A stretch of DNA of 36,173 bases, taken from a virus. The stretch lies in IMG/VR virus record IMGVR_UViG_3300032516_000086, positions 1-36,173 of that record; one strand, 5' to 3'. A program made the translations under genes and the position numbers. The notes below the pieces were generated by a model. The model was not told the origin of the DNA, made no database searches, and saw nothing but the letters and a program-made list of their open reading frames with translations. Shown here piece after piece: positions 22,214 to 29,437 of this stretch (positions are counted from its first letter, which is position 1; the number at the start of each line of letters is the position of its first letter).

Positions 22214-22963
22214 TTAATCTTCAACGTCAATCTTTACCAAGTAATATTGACTCTTGAATCCATTGTCATCAAAGTTGATGCTTGCTAATCCTGCTTCTGA
22301 TACGCTCAAGACCGGATTCAACACTTCACTGTTAGCGGAGAGGATTTCCTTAAGATGTTTGGCGTTGAAACTGATAGGATTCTTTACAGCATCCTTACCG
22401 GTTGTAGCCGAAAGTTCTATTGCGATACGGTCTGAAAGATTTTGTTTGTATCCCAACACCAACTCAAGCTTGTGTTTCTTCTTACTCATGATAAGTGTAA
22501 ACAATGCTTGGTCGTCTGCGACGGCGGAAAATGATTTGGTGAAGGTTTCTACAAACTCAGGATTGAGTGTAACTTCCACTTCAAATGTCGGGATGGTCTT
22601 CATCTTAGGCACAGGGTCAATAACATCCTTACCCGCGACGTTGAAGTTCATGGTAATCTTGCCATCCTCAGCAATGATTTGACGAACTCTAGTTGCGTCA
22701 TTCTCATCAACATCCAATGATAGAGAAATGTTGTCAGATAGAGGATTTAACATCTTCTTAAACTTGGTGGTATCTTGAACACCAATTTCAGCACCACTAA
22801 ACCAACCGGCACCCTTTTCAAATTGAACAGCAGCAAACAACTTTCTATCAGAAGTCATTGCGGCAACCGATAGATTGCTATTGTCATTTTGCCACATTAC
22901 GCCTTCGATGGCGCCTCCTAAATTATACTTCTTGATGAATGTTTCGATGTGTTTCTTTTCCAT
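22214..22963 (-). CDS. DNA polymerase sliding clamp (gp45-like)
   Basis: A 249-aa protein resembling T4 gp45 (228 aa): two PCNA-like halves with strands such as FEVEVTLNPEFVETFTKSFS, the linker DDQALFTLIMSKKKHKLEL and the closing strand FKSQYYLVKIDVED. It forms the processivity ring for the family B polymerase at 26027-28630 and, in T4-like phages, also activates late transcription. Order clamp then loader in the same direction supports the call. A promoter with a palindrome over its -10 box lies upstream. The ATG lacks a Shine-Dalgarno (AATATAAAATT). Confidence 0.85.
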   Translation of the reverse strand: MEKKHIETFIKKYNLGGAIEGVMWQNDNSNLSVAAMTSDRKLFAAVQFEKGAGWFSGAEIGVQDTTKFKKMLNPLSDNISLSLDVDENDATRVRQIIAEDGKITMNFNVAGKDVIDPVPKMKTIPTFEVEVTLNPEFVETFTKSFSAVADDQALFTLIMSKKKHKLELVLGYKQNLSDRIAIELSATTGKDAVKNPISFNAKHLKEILSANSEVLNPVLSVSEAGLASINFDDNGFKSQYYLVKIDVED

Positions 22964-22990
22964 AATTTTATATTTTTGTTAATTGTTCGG

Positions 22991-23021
22991 ACACTATATC
23001 ATAGTGTTGTTTGTTTGTCTA
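22991..23021 (-). promoter_or_regulatory. promoter with palindrome over the -10 box, upstream of the clamp gene
   Basis: Minus strand: TAGACA (23021-23016), 17-nt spacer, TATAGT (22998-22993), preceded by TGA as an extended -10. The perfect palindrome ACACTAT-GAT-ATAGTGT spans 22991-23007. The gene starts 29 nt after the -10 box. The region CACTATGATATAGTGTCCG recurs with three changes at the promoter of the nuclease gene near 30190. Confidence 0.65.
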
Positions 23022-23025
23022 TTTT

Positions 23026-23406
23026 TTATACTCCAAAAGTGTTACCAATAATTTCCAAGTCCGCCGTTCTCATGTATGAGAGTGGTTCTTCTGTCTGGTC
23101 GCCCCAATCACAAACGAAGTTACCAACATAAAATTGAGCAACTCCTTGAAATTTGCCATGACCGGGTATGTTATATTCAAGTTTGTCGCCTTCATAAATC
23201 TCTTTACCATTCTTGTCTTTTACATCGGTGTATTGTTCAAGTCTGGCCTCACCGTCAAATGGAACTTCCCATAAAGGTTTTTCCTTTGTGCCATAATTTT
23301 CTAACACCTGTCCATTCAGTGTAATGAGATACCGTTCATCTTCATAGATGAAACTCTTCTCACCATTCTGGGCGGTGTAACAAATTCTGAATTTTATTTC
23401 TCTCAT
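23026..23406 (-). CDS. YopX family protein
   Basis: A 126-aa member of the YopX family, common in phages of many hosts. It has the N-terminal REIKFRICY, the signature LEQYTDVKDKNGKEIYEGD at about 56-74 and a beta-rich rest ending DLEIIGNTFGV. YopX proteins form small beta-barrel oligomers; their role is unknown. Its ATG overlaps the stop of the macro-domain gene (ATGA), placing it at the end of the operon 25352-23026. Confidence 0.88.
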   Translation of the reverse strand: MREIKFRICYTAQNGEKSFIYEDERYLITLNGQVLENYGTKEKPLWEVPFDGEARLEQYTDVKDKNGKEIYEGDKLEYNIPGHGKFQGVAQFYVGNFVCDWGDQTEEPLSYMRTADLEIIGNTFGV

Positions 23407-24071
23407 AGGAAGGTGTCTAATGTGAATTCGGGTTTCTTGGGTGCTTCATCAGGCAAGCACAAATTAATGTCCACACCAAACTTTTCAGAAAATCGTGATA
23501 GTTCTGTTGTAATGAGAGTTTTAATTTCTTCACGTTCTGGTGGAGCAGTAAAGCCTACTACCTTACCATAAGGGCCACGACGACCATTCTTTCCACCGGG
23601 TAGTGGCATGTTTACAGACTTGATATCGTTCTCCAAGATGACAAGTTTTAAGGATTTGATGGAAGACTCAATCCATTCAAGGGTTGACCAATGGCGCCAA
23701 TCATCCTTTACTGCCAATCCAAGAATCCAAACGTGATGTTCTTCATCGAAGTAACTATAACAGTCGCCGGGACGAAGGGCGTGTTTGGCACACTGTTCTT
23801 TATAGTGTTCAAACATCTTGGGATAACGTTTCTTAAACTCTAAAGCAATTCCTGCGCCCATTACGCCTACACAATTCACCGTGTTGACATAAGCATCCGC
23901 GGGAGTATCAAAGATGGATTTATAAGAAGTAATCAATCCTAGACTTACAGGCGGAGTCATAGTATAGACTACCGACGTTGAAACATCACTACAAGAACAC
24001 ATTTGGGTGTAGTTCTTACAAACCGGACAAATTGGGTCACCTGTTGGCATAGTATTATCCAAAAAATTCAT
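23403..24071 (-). CDS. macro-domain protein (DarG/TARG1-like ADP-ribose hydrolase)
   Basis: A macro domain with AYVNTVNCVGVMGAGIALEF, then KKRYPKMFEHYKEQC, matching the DarG/TARG1 group that removes ADP-ribose from DNA or proteins; the Lys pair after GAGIALEF is where the catalytic Lys sits in that group. The later loop NMPLPGGKNGRRGPYGKV differs from the usual GCGL-G/D motif, so activity is not certain. An N-terminal CPVC...CSCS cluster may bind zinc. Length 222 aa from the ATG at 24071; a Met at 24050 is an alternative. It overlaps the Mom-like gene by 17 nt. Likely counters ADP-ribosylating defence. Confidence 0.82.
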   Translation of the reverse strand: MNFLDNTMPTGDPICPVCKNYTQMCSCSDVSTSVVYTMTPPVSLGLITSYKSIFDTPADAYVNTVNCVGVMGAGIALEFKKRYPKMFEHYKEQCAKHALRPGDCYSYFDEEHHVWILGLAVKDDWRHWSTLEWIESSIKSLKLVILENDIKSVNMPLPGGKNGRRGPYGKVVGFTAPPEREEIKTLITTELSRFSEKFGVDINLCLPDEAPKKPEFTLDTFL

Positions 24072-24867
24072 TTTCTGTTCTCTTATAGGAATCAACATTC
24101 TTTCGGTTGACGGTGACTTTACCCAAGTCAATTTTAGGCATTTCTTTAACCAGTTCATATCCATCATCTGTTTGTTTCTTCCACTCCAAATCACATTCTT
24201 TTGGATAGTCTATTATCCACTTAACGGTAGATTTGTCAAGCATTTTCCTAGATTTCTTAGATAATGGCATGATATATCTAAATTGTTTTCCTCTTACTCT
24301 ACTGATACCTTTCAGTTTTAGAAAATCTCTTGTCAACCAGAAAATCTTTTCTTTACCCACAAACTTAGCATTCTCCATGCAAAGCTTGTGTGAAGTTCTT
24401 GGGTGAATTTTCTCACCATCAGGACCGATGTAAATGTCCGTCCAAATAAAACCACCATAAAGGAAATTTGCTGATTGATAAACATATCCAACTTTACCGA
24501 CAATACCATCTGCCCAAGTGTACAAGAACAGTCGTTCAGGTAGATTCTTTTTTATCCAAGCAATTACTGCGGCCAACATTTGTGATTCAGAATTTCTTGG
24601 CATTTCAGGCAACATGCACATCTTACCAATTTCATAATAATCTTTTGTAGTCAGTGCTGGAAACAGTTTACGAATAGTCGCGAGTGGTTGTGTTCCCCAT
24701 CCTAATGTCAACACTCCAACTAATCGTTTATCAATAGAAGCTTCATTGATGTAAATACCAAGATAATGTTTTGTCAGTCGTGGCATCACCTTTGAATAAT
24801 GATGTTCATGAACCAACGCAGCAGCTCTGTATTTATCAATCTCCTTTACTATGAAATCAAACTTCAT
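24055..24867 (-). CDS. Mom-like DNA adenine modification protein (GNAT-fold)
   Basis: A 270-aa protein with the pattern of phage Mu Mom relatives: HEHHYSKVMP at 20-29, VGVLTLGWG at 50-58, YYEIGKMCMLPEMPRNSES at 77-95, YTWADGIVGKVGYVYQ at 116-131 and SANFLYGG at 132-139. Mu Mom converts adenine in DNA to N6-(methylcarbamoyl)adenine, protecting phage DNA from restriction. Residues 150-270 are a basic C-terminal part (CMENAKFVGKEKIFWLTRDF, KSRKMLDKS) suited to DNA binding. Modification of this phage's DNA is an inference. It overlaps the nuclease gene upstream (ATGA) and the macro-domain gene downstream. Confidence 0.75.
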   Translation of the reverse strand: MKFDFIVKEIDKYRAAALVHEHHYSKVMPRLTKHYLGIYINEASIDKRLVGVLTLGWGTQPLATIRKLFPALTTKDYYEIGKMCMLPEMPRNSESQMLAAVIAWIKKNLPERLFLYTWADGIVGKVGYVYQSANFLYGGFIWTDIYIGPDGEKIHPRTSHKLCMENAKFVGKEKIFWLTRDFLKLKGISRVRGKQFRYIMPLSKKSRKMLDKSTVKWIIDYPKECDLEWKKQTDDGYELVKEMPKIDLGKVTVNRKNVDSYKRTENEFFG

Positions 24868-25352
24868 GTTTTATCTTCTCTAAGAAGCAATTGTTTTACA
24901 CTTTCTCTTGGAATTTTGAATCCAACCGCTTCGTAGTATCCGCCTCTGTTATCTCTGTTTGGTATAGAGATTGGTTTTATTCTATACTCTTCTACGAACT
25001 TGTCAAGAAATTCACAAAGAGAAAGTGGTTTAAACCAAAAGAAAACTCTGTTCTTCAAAAAATAATAAACGAAGTAATCAACCTCATGTTCCTTTGAACG
25101 CCACGGCCCTCCCAGATTACTATTTTTACCTGAAATCGTTAGTTGTTCCATGAAAAAGTTTGGTGTCTTTTCCATGTCGTAACTATCTGTTTTCAGTTCG
25201 ACCGTCAATCCATTGTTCAAAGTAAAATCAATACGAAAATCGGTATTACTTTTCTTGGGGTCTAAGTCTTTGTAAACTTTAACAAAATCAGATTCTCCAA
25301 CATCGCCTATTCTTTTTTGGTCATTAAAATTGAATACTTTTCCATCTGCCAT
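24864..25352 (-). CDS. PD-(D/E)XK nuclease-like protein, 162 aa
   Basis: IGDVGESDFVKVYKD at about 15-29 is the leading helix with Glu20. NTDFRIDFTLNNG and TVELKTDSYD at about 50-59 give the Asp...E-x-K active site of a compact PD-(D/E)XK endonuclease. It is followed by WRSKEHEVDYFVYYFLKN, a typical core helix-strand. Substrate unknown. First gene of the operon with Mom-like, macro-domain and YopX genes. TAGGATAT before the ATG gives a modest ribosome site. It could be a restriction-like enzyme paired with the modification gene or a repair nuclease. Confidence 0.78.
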   Translation of the reverse strand: MADGKVFNFNDQKRIGDVGESDFVKVYKDLDPKKSNTDFRIDFTLNNGLTVELKTDSYDMEKTPNFFMEQLTISGKNSNLGGPWRSKEHEVDYFVYYFLKNRVFFWFKPLSLCEFLDKFVEEYRIKPISIPNRDNRGGYYEAVGFKIPRESVKQLLLREDKT

Positions 25353-25357
25353 ATATC

Positions 25358-25603
25358 CTATCCAGCGTCATAAATAACGTCACCTACATTATTCCTTCTT
25401 GCTGGTGCTGCTGGAATAGGCATATCGGAATTCCACTCAAATTTTGGGCGAAAATCACCATCACCATCGGCGTAGATGGCAACCTCTCTTGAAGACCCTT
25501 GTTCACCAAGAACCTGCATTTGACGGAGACTCCCCAAAAAATGGGGAATCCACCGTTCATTCATAGTGCAGGTAATTGTAAAAGTTTTGGTCGGAAACTT
25601 CAT
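25358..25603 (-). CDS. hypothetical protein, 81 aa
   Basis: MKFPTKTFTITCTMNERWIP starts a beta-rich small protein. The middle FLGSLRQMQVLGEQGSSREVAIYADGDGDFRPKF is recognisable as a type of small phage protein with a strand rich in Asp/Gly, but without known function. The ATG at 25603 overlaps the upstream stop (ATGA). Confidence 0.7.
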   Translation of the reverse strand: MKFPTKTFTITCTMNERWIPHFLGSLRQMQVLGEQGSSREVAIYADGDGDFRPKFEWNSDMPIPAAPARRNNVGDVIYDAG

Positions 25604-25791
25604 TCTGATTTCCAAACTTGTCTAAACAGTTTTACCTGTTTCTTTCTTCGCTTGGCATATTCCTGTAAAAATAAGTTGACTACATCAGCACCACCTATTT
25701 CTTCGATTGTGAACAAGTCACCATCAATAGGACCACGCCAGTTGTTTCCGTCTTTATAAAAGACGCCCAATAATTCAGTTTTGATTTTCAT
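25600..25791 (-). CDS. hypothetical protein, 63 aa
   Basis: TELLGVFYKDGNNWRGPIDG begins a small protein ending in a very basic helix (EYAKRRKKQVKLFRQVWK). No Shine-Dalgarno (GGATAAATAAATT before the ATG). Co-directional, coupled by ATGA to the next gene. The basic tail may bind nucleic acid; otherwise not recognised. Confidence 0.65.
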   Translation of the reverse strand: MKIKTELLGVFYKDGNNWRGPIDGDLFTIEEIGGADVVNLFLQEYAKRRKKQVKLFRQVWKSE

Positions 25792-25819
25792 AATTTATTT
25801 ATCCGATTGTTTTTGTTGA

Positions 25820-26008
25820 TTATTTCAGAGTCTTGCCAACCGTTGGGTGTCTCTGAACTTCAGCGGTTATGATGTTTCTTACTTGCGCATCAATACGTGA
25901 AAAGAATTCTTTACTTACCCTTGTAAACTTGCCTGCACGATTCGTTTTAGAATAATCCAAAGCAAGTCGTCTTACAGAACTTCTATTTATAAAAGGAGTT
26001 GTATTCAT
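25820..26008 (-). CDS. 62-aa basic protein, possible truncated histone-fold-like
   Basis: The sequence INRSSVRRLALDY (short helix), AGKFTRVS (loop), KEFFSRIDAQVRNIITAEVQ (long helix), HPTVGKTLK (loop and end) follows the helix1-loop-long helix2-loop plan of archaeal-type histones, including RVS before the long helix and GKT after it, but helix 3 is missing. I base this on pattern only. The protein is basic and would suit DNA binding. It is transcribed from a TTGACT-16-TATAAT promoter whose -10 box ends 7 nt before the ATG, so it is expected on a leaderless mRNA. Confidence 0.7.
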   Translation of the reverse strand: MNTTPFINRSSVRRLALDYSKTNRAGKFTRVSKEFFSRIDAQVRNIITAEVQRHPTVGKTLK

Positions 26009-26015
26009 AACGATG

Positions 26016-26043
26016 ATTATACCACGTTATTGTTCAAAGTCAA
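26016..26043 (-). promoter_or_regulatory. sigma70-like promoter abutting the 62-aa gene
   Basis: Minus strand: TTGACT (26043-26038), 16-nt spacer, consensus TATAAT (26021-26016), 7 nt (CATCGTT), then ATG at 26008. The -35 box lies inside the end of the DNA polymerase gene. Confidence 0.68.
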
Positions 26044-28630
26044 AGAAATTAGACGCGGTTGCGATTGATGGGTTTGGAAATGTCCACTTGAACACGTCGT
26101 AGAAGTCAACTAGCTTACTCTTTAACTCCTGTTCAAACATCTTCCTTCGGTCAACTAATTGATTTATAATTTCCAACAGTTCATCAGCATCATTGCCATC
26201 ACCTTTCATGGCCAAAGCATCAAGTCCATATGGATTGTCTTGTAGATAAACCCATTTTATTTTTTGTCCATGATGAATCGGTTCACATGTCTTTTCCAAT
26301 CCTAGTTTGTTCAACAAATCATTATACGCTAGAGCCGCCTTGGCTTGTGCAGGCGTTCCTTTTTCAAAATGGAACGGTTTCCTACTATCAGGATTATAAT
26401 TCTTCGTGCCGTCTTGGCTTACGAATTTTACGGATGTATTCTTAGCGAGGTCTATCACAGGAATTACCTTTACATCCTCTCTAAACTTTAGAATCATTTC
26501 ATCCAATTCTTTCTTTGGCGTAGAAGTCAAGAGTTTCCTCAAAAATCCATCCATGAACTTTCGGAATGAAGCTGGGAACGAAGTTCTAACCACGTCAATA
26601 CCCTTCACTTCCAATTTTGGTTCTTTCAATAAATGACCTTCTTCGTGGATAATCCATTGAGCATAACGTTTCTTAGCCAACCAGAAAGATGCCTTACTGA
26701 TAACTTCCTGTTTAGCATCAAACGTATGTGTATCCAAATTGAAATAATGTTTGGCCATGACATTGTAGAACTTATTTACATAGGTCTGAACTTCTGTTGT
26801 AACTTCCATGATTGCCTTGGTCATTTCATCATCATTCTGTTCGTTAATAGTTGGAAACCGCTTTCGGATAATTGGCACAGCATTTACAAAACACGAATCT
26901 GTATCACTGTAAATTACCCAGTCTCCATCTTCTTCTTGTTCCAATGCACTCTTATAGTAAATGTTGATGGCCTTTGCCGTGGTCTGAATAATGTCAACGC
27001 CAGAAGTTGTTACTGCTTCGGCATTATCCACGTCATAGAAACGAAATATAGGCAATCCCAATACACCATAAAATGAATTGAGTAAGATTTTCCAAACTTG
27101 TTGGCGTTGGTTATAGAAGTTATACATTTCTACATTTCCCGCCTTCTTGTATTCGGCTGCTTTCTTTCTCATATCCTTACGTTGTTGAAACCACAACGAT
27201 AGTAGAGTTGGGATAACTCCTTTCTTGTCCTGACGATATAAGACACCATTTGAAGATACGGAGTAATTACATTTTGTAATCAATTCTTTAAACTCTTCTG
27301 GCGTGTAATCTGTTTGACCTACTTTGTAATTGGTTATCTTACCTTGAATGTGGTCGGCAGGTGAATACTTCTCCAATTTACCAACCTTGGTTTCAGGTGA
27401 TATATTCAATGAAATGATGATGTTTGGATACATGGAAGTCAAGTCAAGGTCAAAGACCCAATTATACCTACCGGGCACAGGTTCTTTGACATAAGCACCA
27501 GAGAATCCTTCTTCACCATCTTCCATCTGGGCTTCATATTCTGCTCTTCCTTGTGATGGTTTATTTGGAGAAATAAGACCACCATTACGTTTTAGATACA
27601 TCAAGGTGGCACCATCAAGATAACGTGACGACATGTGAAAACTCTCATAAGATACATGTCCGACGTGACAGATGTTTCTAGCCAAATCAATAAACTTTAG
27701 TTTTCTATCCAACGCCACGATAATCTTAACGTCCGTGATGTTGTATTCCAAAAACTTATTGATATCAGCTTTATACAAATCATTCAAATTGCCATGATAT
27801 TGAATCTTACCAAATCCGACATTCTTCAAACCAATCGGACCCAATGCGTAAGTTGGCTCCATCTTTCCTGAGAATTTCTTGAACAGAAGCATGTAATCAA
27901 TAATGGAAAGTCCACCAACGGTTAGTTTCTTGCTAAATCCGTTGATATAACAAGCACCTATTGGTGATAGACATTTGGCAGCCTTGGCAGTTAGACAGTG
28001 TTTTAGTCTTGTGTATAGATAAGGCATGTCGAAGTAATCAACGTTCCATCCGGTGACAATCGTAAATCCACACTCTTGCCATTTATCCATGAAACTCATC
28101 AGAAGATTGTCTTCCTCATCAAATGAACGAGTAATGACCTTTACCTTTTCTTTTTCTTCTTCTGTTGTAATCTTCCAATCTTTGGGCAACCACGGGTCAA
28201 CTTCTTTTTCACTATCTTCAAGTTTGTTTTCCTTGTCGAGAATGAATACATAACAAGTCTTTGTCAAAGCATCAAACAATGAAATGCCTGTTATCTCCTT
28301 GTCAGCAGTTTCAATATTTGGAAATCCACCTTCGGTTGATACCTCAATGTCTATAACACCCAACCTATGACCCTTGGAAGGTTCATCGGAGTCAGGATAA
28401 TAATCCATAAGAACCCTCATTTCAGCCGGAACATCCGACTCAAACAAAGCAGGGTCATTATCATTGAAATTATAAACCTTTGTCAATTCATCACCATAAA
28501 GAGACTTGTCAGTTCCGCCAACTTGTTTCTTATACGCATATCTTGGATATGGGAATGACGTATAACCTTTTTCGTCATCCCATAAGTGAACTAACCAATC
28601 TTTTTTATTTATGTAGATGTTCTGATACAT
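26027..28630 (-). CDS. family B DNA polymerase (T4 gp43-like)
   Basis: The replicative polymerase, 867 aa (T4 gp43 is 898). Exonuclease motifs: Exo I GVIDIEVST (about 91-99), Exo II TGWNVDYFDMPYLYTR (about 194-209), Exo III-like YNITDVKIIVALD (about 298-310). Polymerase motifs: A DLDLTSMYPNIIISLN (about 395-410), B KILLNSFYGVLG (about 515-526), C YSDTDS (about 584-589). All key acidic residues are present, so it should polymerise and proofread. A basic thumb and a C-terminal YDVFKWTFPNPSIATASNFF resembling the clamp-binding tail complete it. AAGGAAAAACAC precedes the ATG. The start overlaps the upstream small gene by 22 nt. Confidence 0.97.
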   Translation of the reverse strand: MYQNIYINKKDWLVHLWDDEKGYTSFPYPRYAYKKQVGGTDKSLYGDELTKVYNFNDNDPALFESDVPAEMRVLMDYYPDSDEPSKGHRLGVIDIEVSTEGGFPNIETADKEITGISLFDALTKTCYVFILDKENKLEDSEKEVDPWLPKDWKITTEEEKEKVKVITRSFDEEDNLLMSFMDKWQECGFTIVTGWNVDYFDMPYLYTRLKHCLTAKAAKCLSPIGACYINGFSKKLTVGGLSIIDYMLLFKKFSGKMEPTYALGPIGLKNVGFGKIQYHGNLNDLYKADINKFLEYNITDVKIIVALDRKLKFIDLARNICHVGHVSYESFHMSSRYLDGATLMYLKRNGGLISPNKPSQGRAEYEAQMEDGEEGFSGAYVKEPVPGRYNWVFDLDLTSMYPNIIISLNISPETKVGKLEKYSPADHIQGKITNYKVGQTDYTPEEFKELITKCNYSVSSNGVLYRQDKKGVIPTLLSLWFQQRKDMRKKAAEYKKAGNVEMYNFYNQRQQVWKILLNSFYGVLGLPIFRFYDVDNAEAVTTSGVDIIQTTAKAINIYYKSALEQEEDGDWVIYSDTDSCFVNAVPIIRKRFPTINEQNDDEMTKAIMEVTTEVQTYVNKFYNVMAKHYFNLDTHTFDAKQEVISKASFWLAKKRYAQWIIHEEGHLLKEPKLEVKGIDVVRTSFPASFRKFMDGFLRKLLTSTPKKELDEMILKFREDVKVIPVIDLAKNTSVKFVSQDGTKNYNPDSRKPFHFEKGTPAQAKAALAYNDLLNKLGLEKTCEPIHHGQKIKWVYLQDNPYGLDALAMKGDGNDADELLEIINQLVDRRKMFEQELKSKLVDFYDVFKWTFPNPSIATASNFFDFEQ

Positions 28631-28881
28631 TGTGTTTTTCCTTCTATAAATTCTTTGGCAGTCATAGCCTTGTGTCCATAATACACAATTTCAAGGTAGT
28701 GGTCATCATAGTAACCCCAAACGTCTTCAAACTCAACAGTAATGTTGATGTAACCAGCTTTTTCGTATTTAGCCTTGGCTTCTTGCAGACGAGTAATCGC
28801 ACCCTCAATAGAACCATTAAAGTCATACGCTGAGTCATTACCCAGTTTTTCCTTTTTAGTTATTAACGATTTCTTTTTCAT
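28609..28881 (-). CDS. hypothetical protein, about 90 aa
   Basis: ITRLQEAKAKYEKAGYINIT is an amphipathic helix leading into VEFEDVWGYYDDHYLEIVYYG, a beta-hairpin rich in Tyr and acidic residues. The start is either of two consecutive Met codons (28884 or 28881). It overlaps the polymerase start by 22 nt and the upstream gene slightly. Such short helix-hairpin proteins are frequent in T4-like phages, but the function is unknown. Confidence 0.65.
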   Translation of the reverse strand: MKKKSLITKKEKLGNDSAYDFNGSIEGAITRLQEAKAKYEKAGYINITVEFEDVWGYYDDHYLEIVYYGHKAMTAKEFIEGKTQCIRTST

Positions 28882-29152
28882 CATTCAAAAATTTTACAAC
28901 ATCCGTTTTTAGTTCTATCAATTCCGAAAAGGATATGTTTTTTGTGGTCAAAGTTCCTGATGTTGTATAACCACGTTTATACTCTCCGGTTGCATCAATA
29001 ATGCCTTCTTCAAGAAGAATGTTACCATCCTTGTATATCTTGTAAACAATTTGATTTTTCTCTCCTTGAGGGGTCGGAAATTGCCAGACAAACTCAAGAA
29101 ATTTAGAATTGAAAGTTTGACTGTTCAAACATAGGCTTTGAGGCACTTGCAT
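28856..29152 (-). CDS. hypothetical protein, 98 aa
   Basis: LEFVWQFPTPQGEKNQIVYK opens a beta-rich domain (YKIYKDGNILLEEGIIDATG), then a C-terminal helix SELIELKTDVVKFLNDEKE. The first 17 residues overlap the end of the upstream gene (50 nt), so a later start is possible, but no other Met is available before the folded part. Function not recognised. Confidence 0.6.
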   Translation of the reverse strand: MQVPQSLCLNSQTFNSKFLEFVWQFPTPQGEKNQIVYKIYKDGNILLEEGIIDATGEYKRGYTTSGTLTTKNISFSELIELKTDVVKFLNDEKEIVNN

Positions 29153-29402
29153 AATTTTCAGCTTCTTGTTGTGGTGTCATTTTTAGTTTTGCCATTAACC
29201 CATCATACACCACTTTTCCTTCTGGGGTTAATTTTGTCTCTTGTTGAGACAATTTTCCAAGGAGCGCATCGTGTTTAAACCACAAAAGCTCTTTGGGGCC
29301 AATTTCTATCTTGGGAGCTTTGAGAGGGTCTATGACGTTCACCACATAAAGAAGTAGTGAAAGTTCATCATCCGTAAGTGATTGAAGTTGGCCGTTTCTC
29401 AT
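29103..29402 (-). CDS. hypothetical protein, 99 aa
   Basis: Helical small protein: LTDDELSLLLYVVNVIDP, then LLWFKHDALLGKLSQQ and TPEGKVVYDGLMAKLK. The first segment resembles the dimerising helix of small phage regulators, without a visible DNA-binding motif. It has its own promoter (TTGACT-16-TAGTAT) ending 7 nt before the ATG. No Shine-Dalgarno. Function unknown. Confidence 0.68.
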   Translation of the reverse strand: MRNGQLQSLTDDELSLLLYVVNVIDPLKAPKIEIGPKELLWFKHDALLGKLSQQETKLTPEGKVVYDGLMAKLKMTPQQEAENYASASKPMFEQSNFQF

Positions 29403-29409
29403 TCGACCA

Positions 29410-29437
29410 ATACTATCAGGGATTGGATATAAGTCAA
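29410..29437 (-). promoter_or_regulatory. sigma70-like promoter abutting the 99-aa gene
   Basis: Minus strand: TTGACT (29437-29432), 16-nt spacer, TAGTAT (29415-29410), then TGGTCGA and the ATG at 29402. The -35 box and spacing match the other start-abutting promoters; the -10 box is weaker. Confidence 0.5.

Noticed and set aside
21772-22217. Plus-strand frames opposite the clamp loader and the 57-aa gene
   Set aside because: Their sequences are the reverse reading of conserved AAA+ motifs. The minus-strand genes explain the region.
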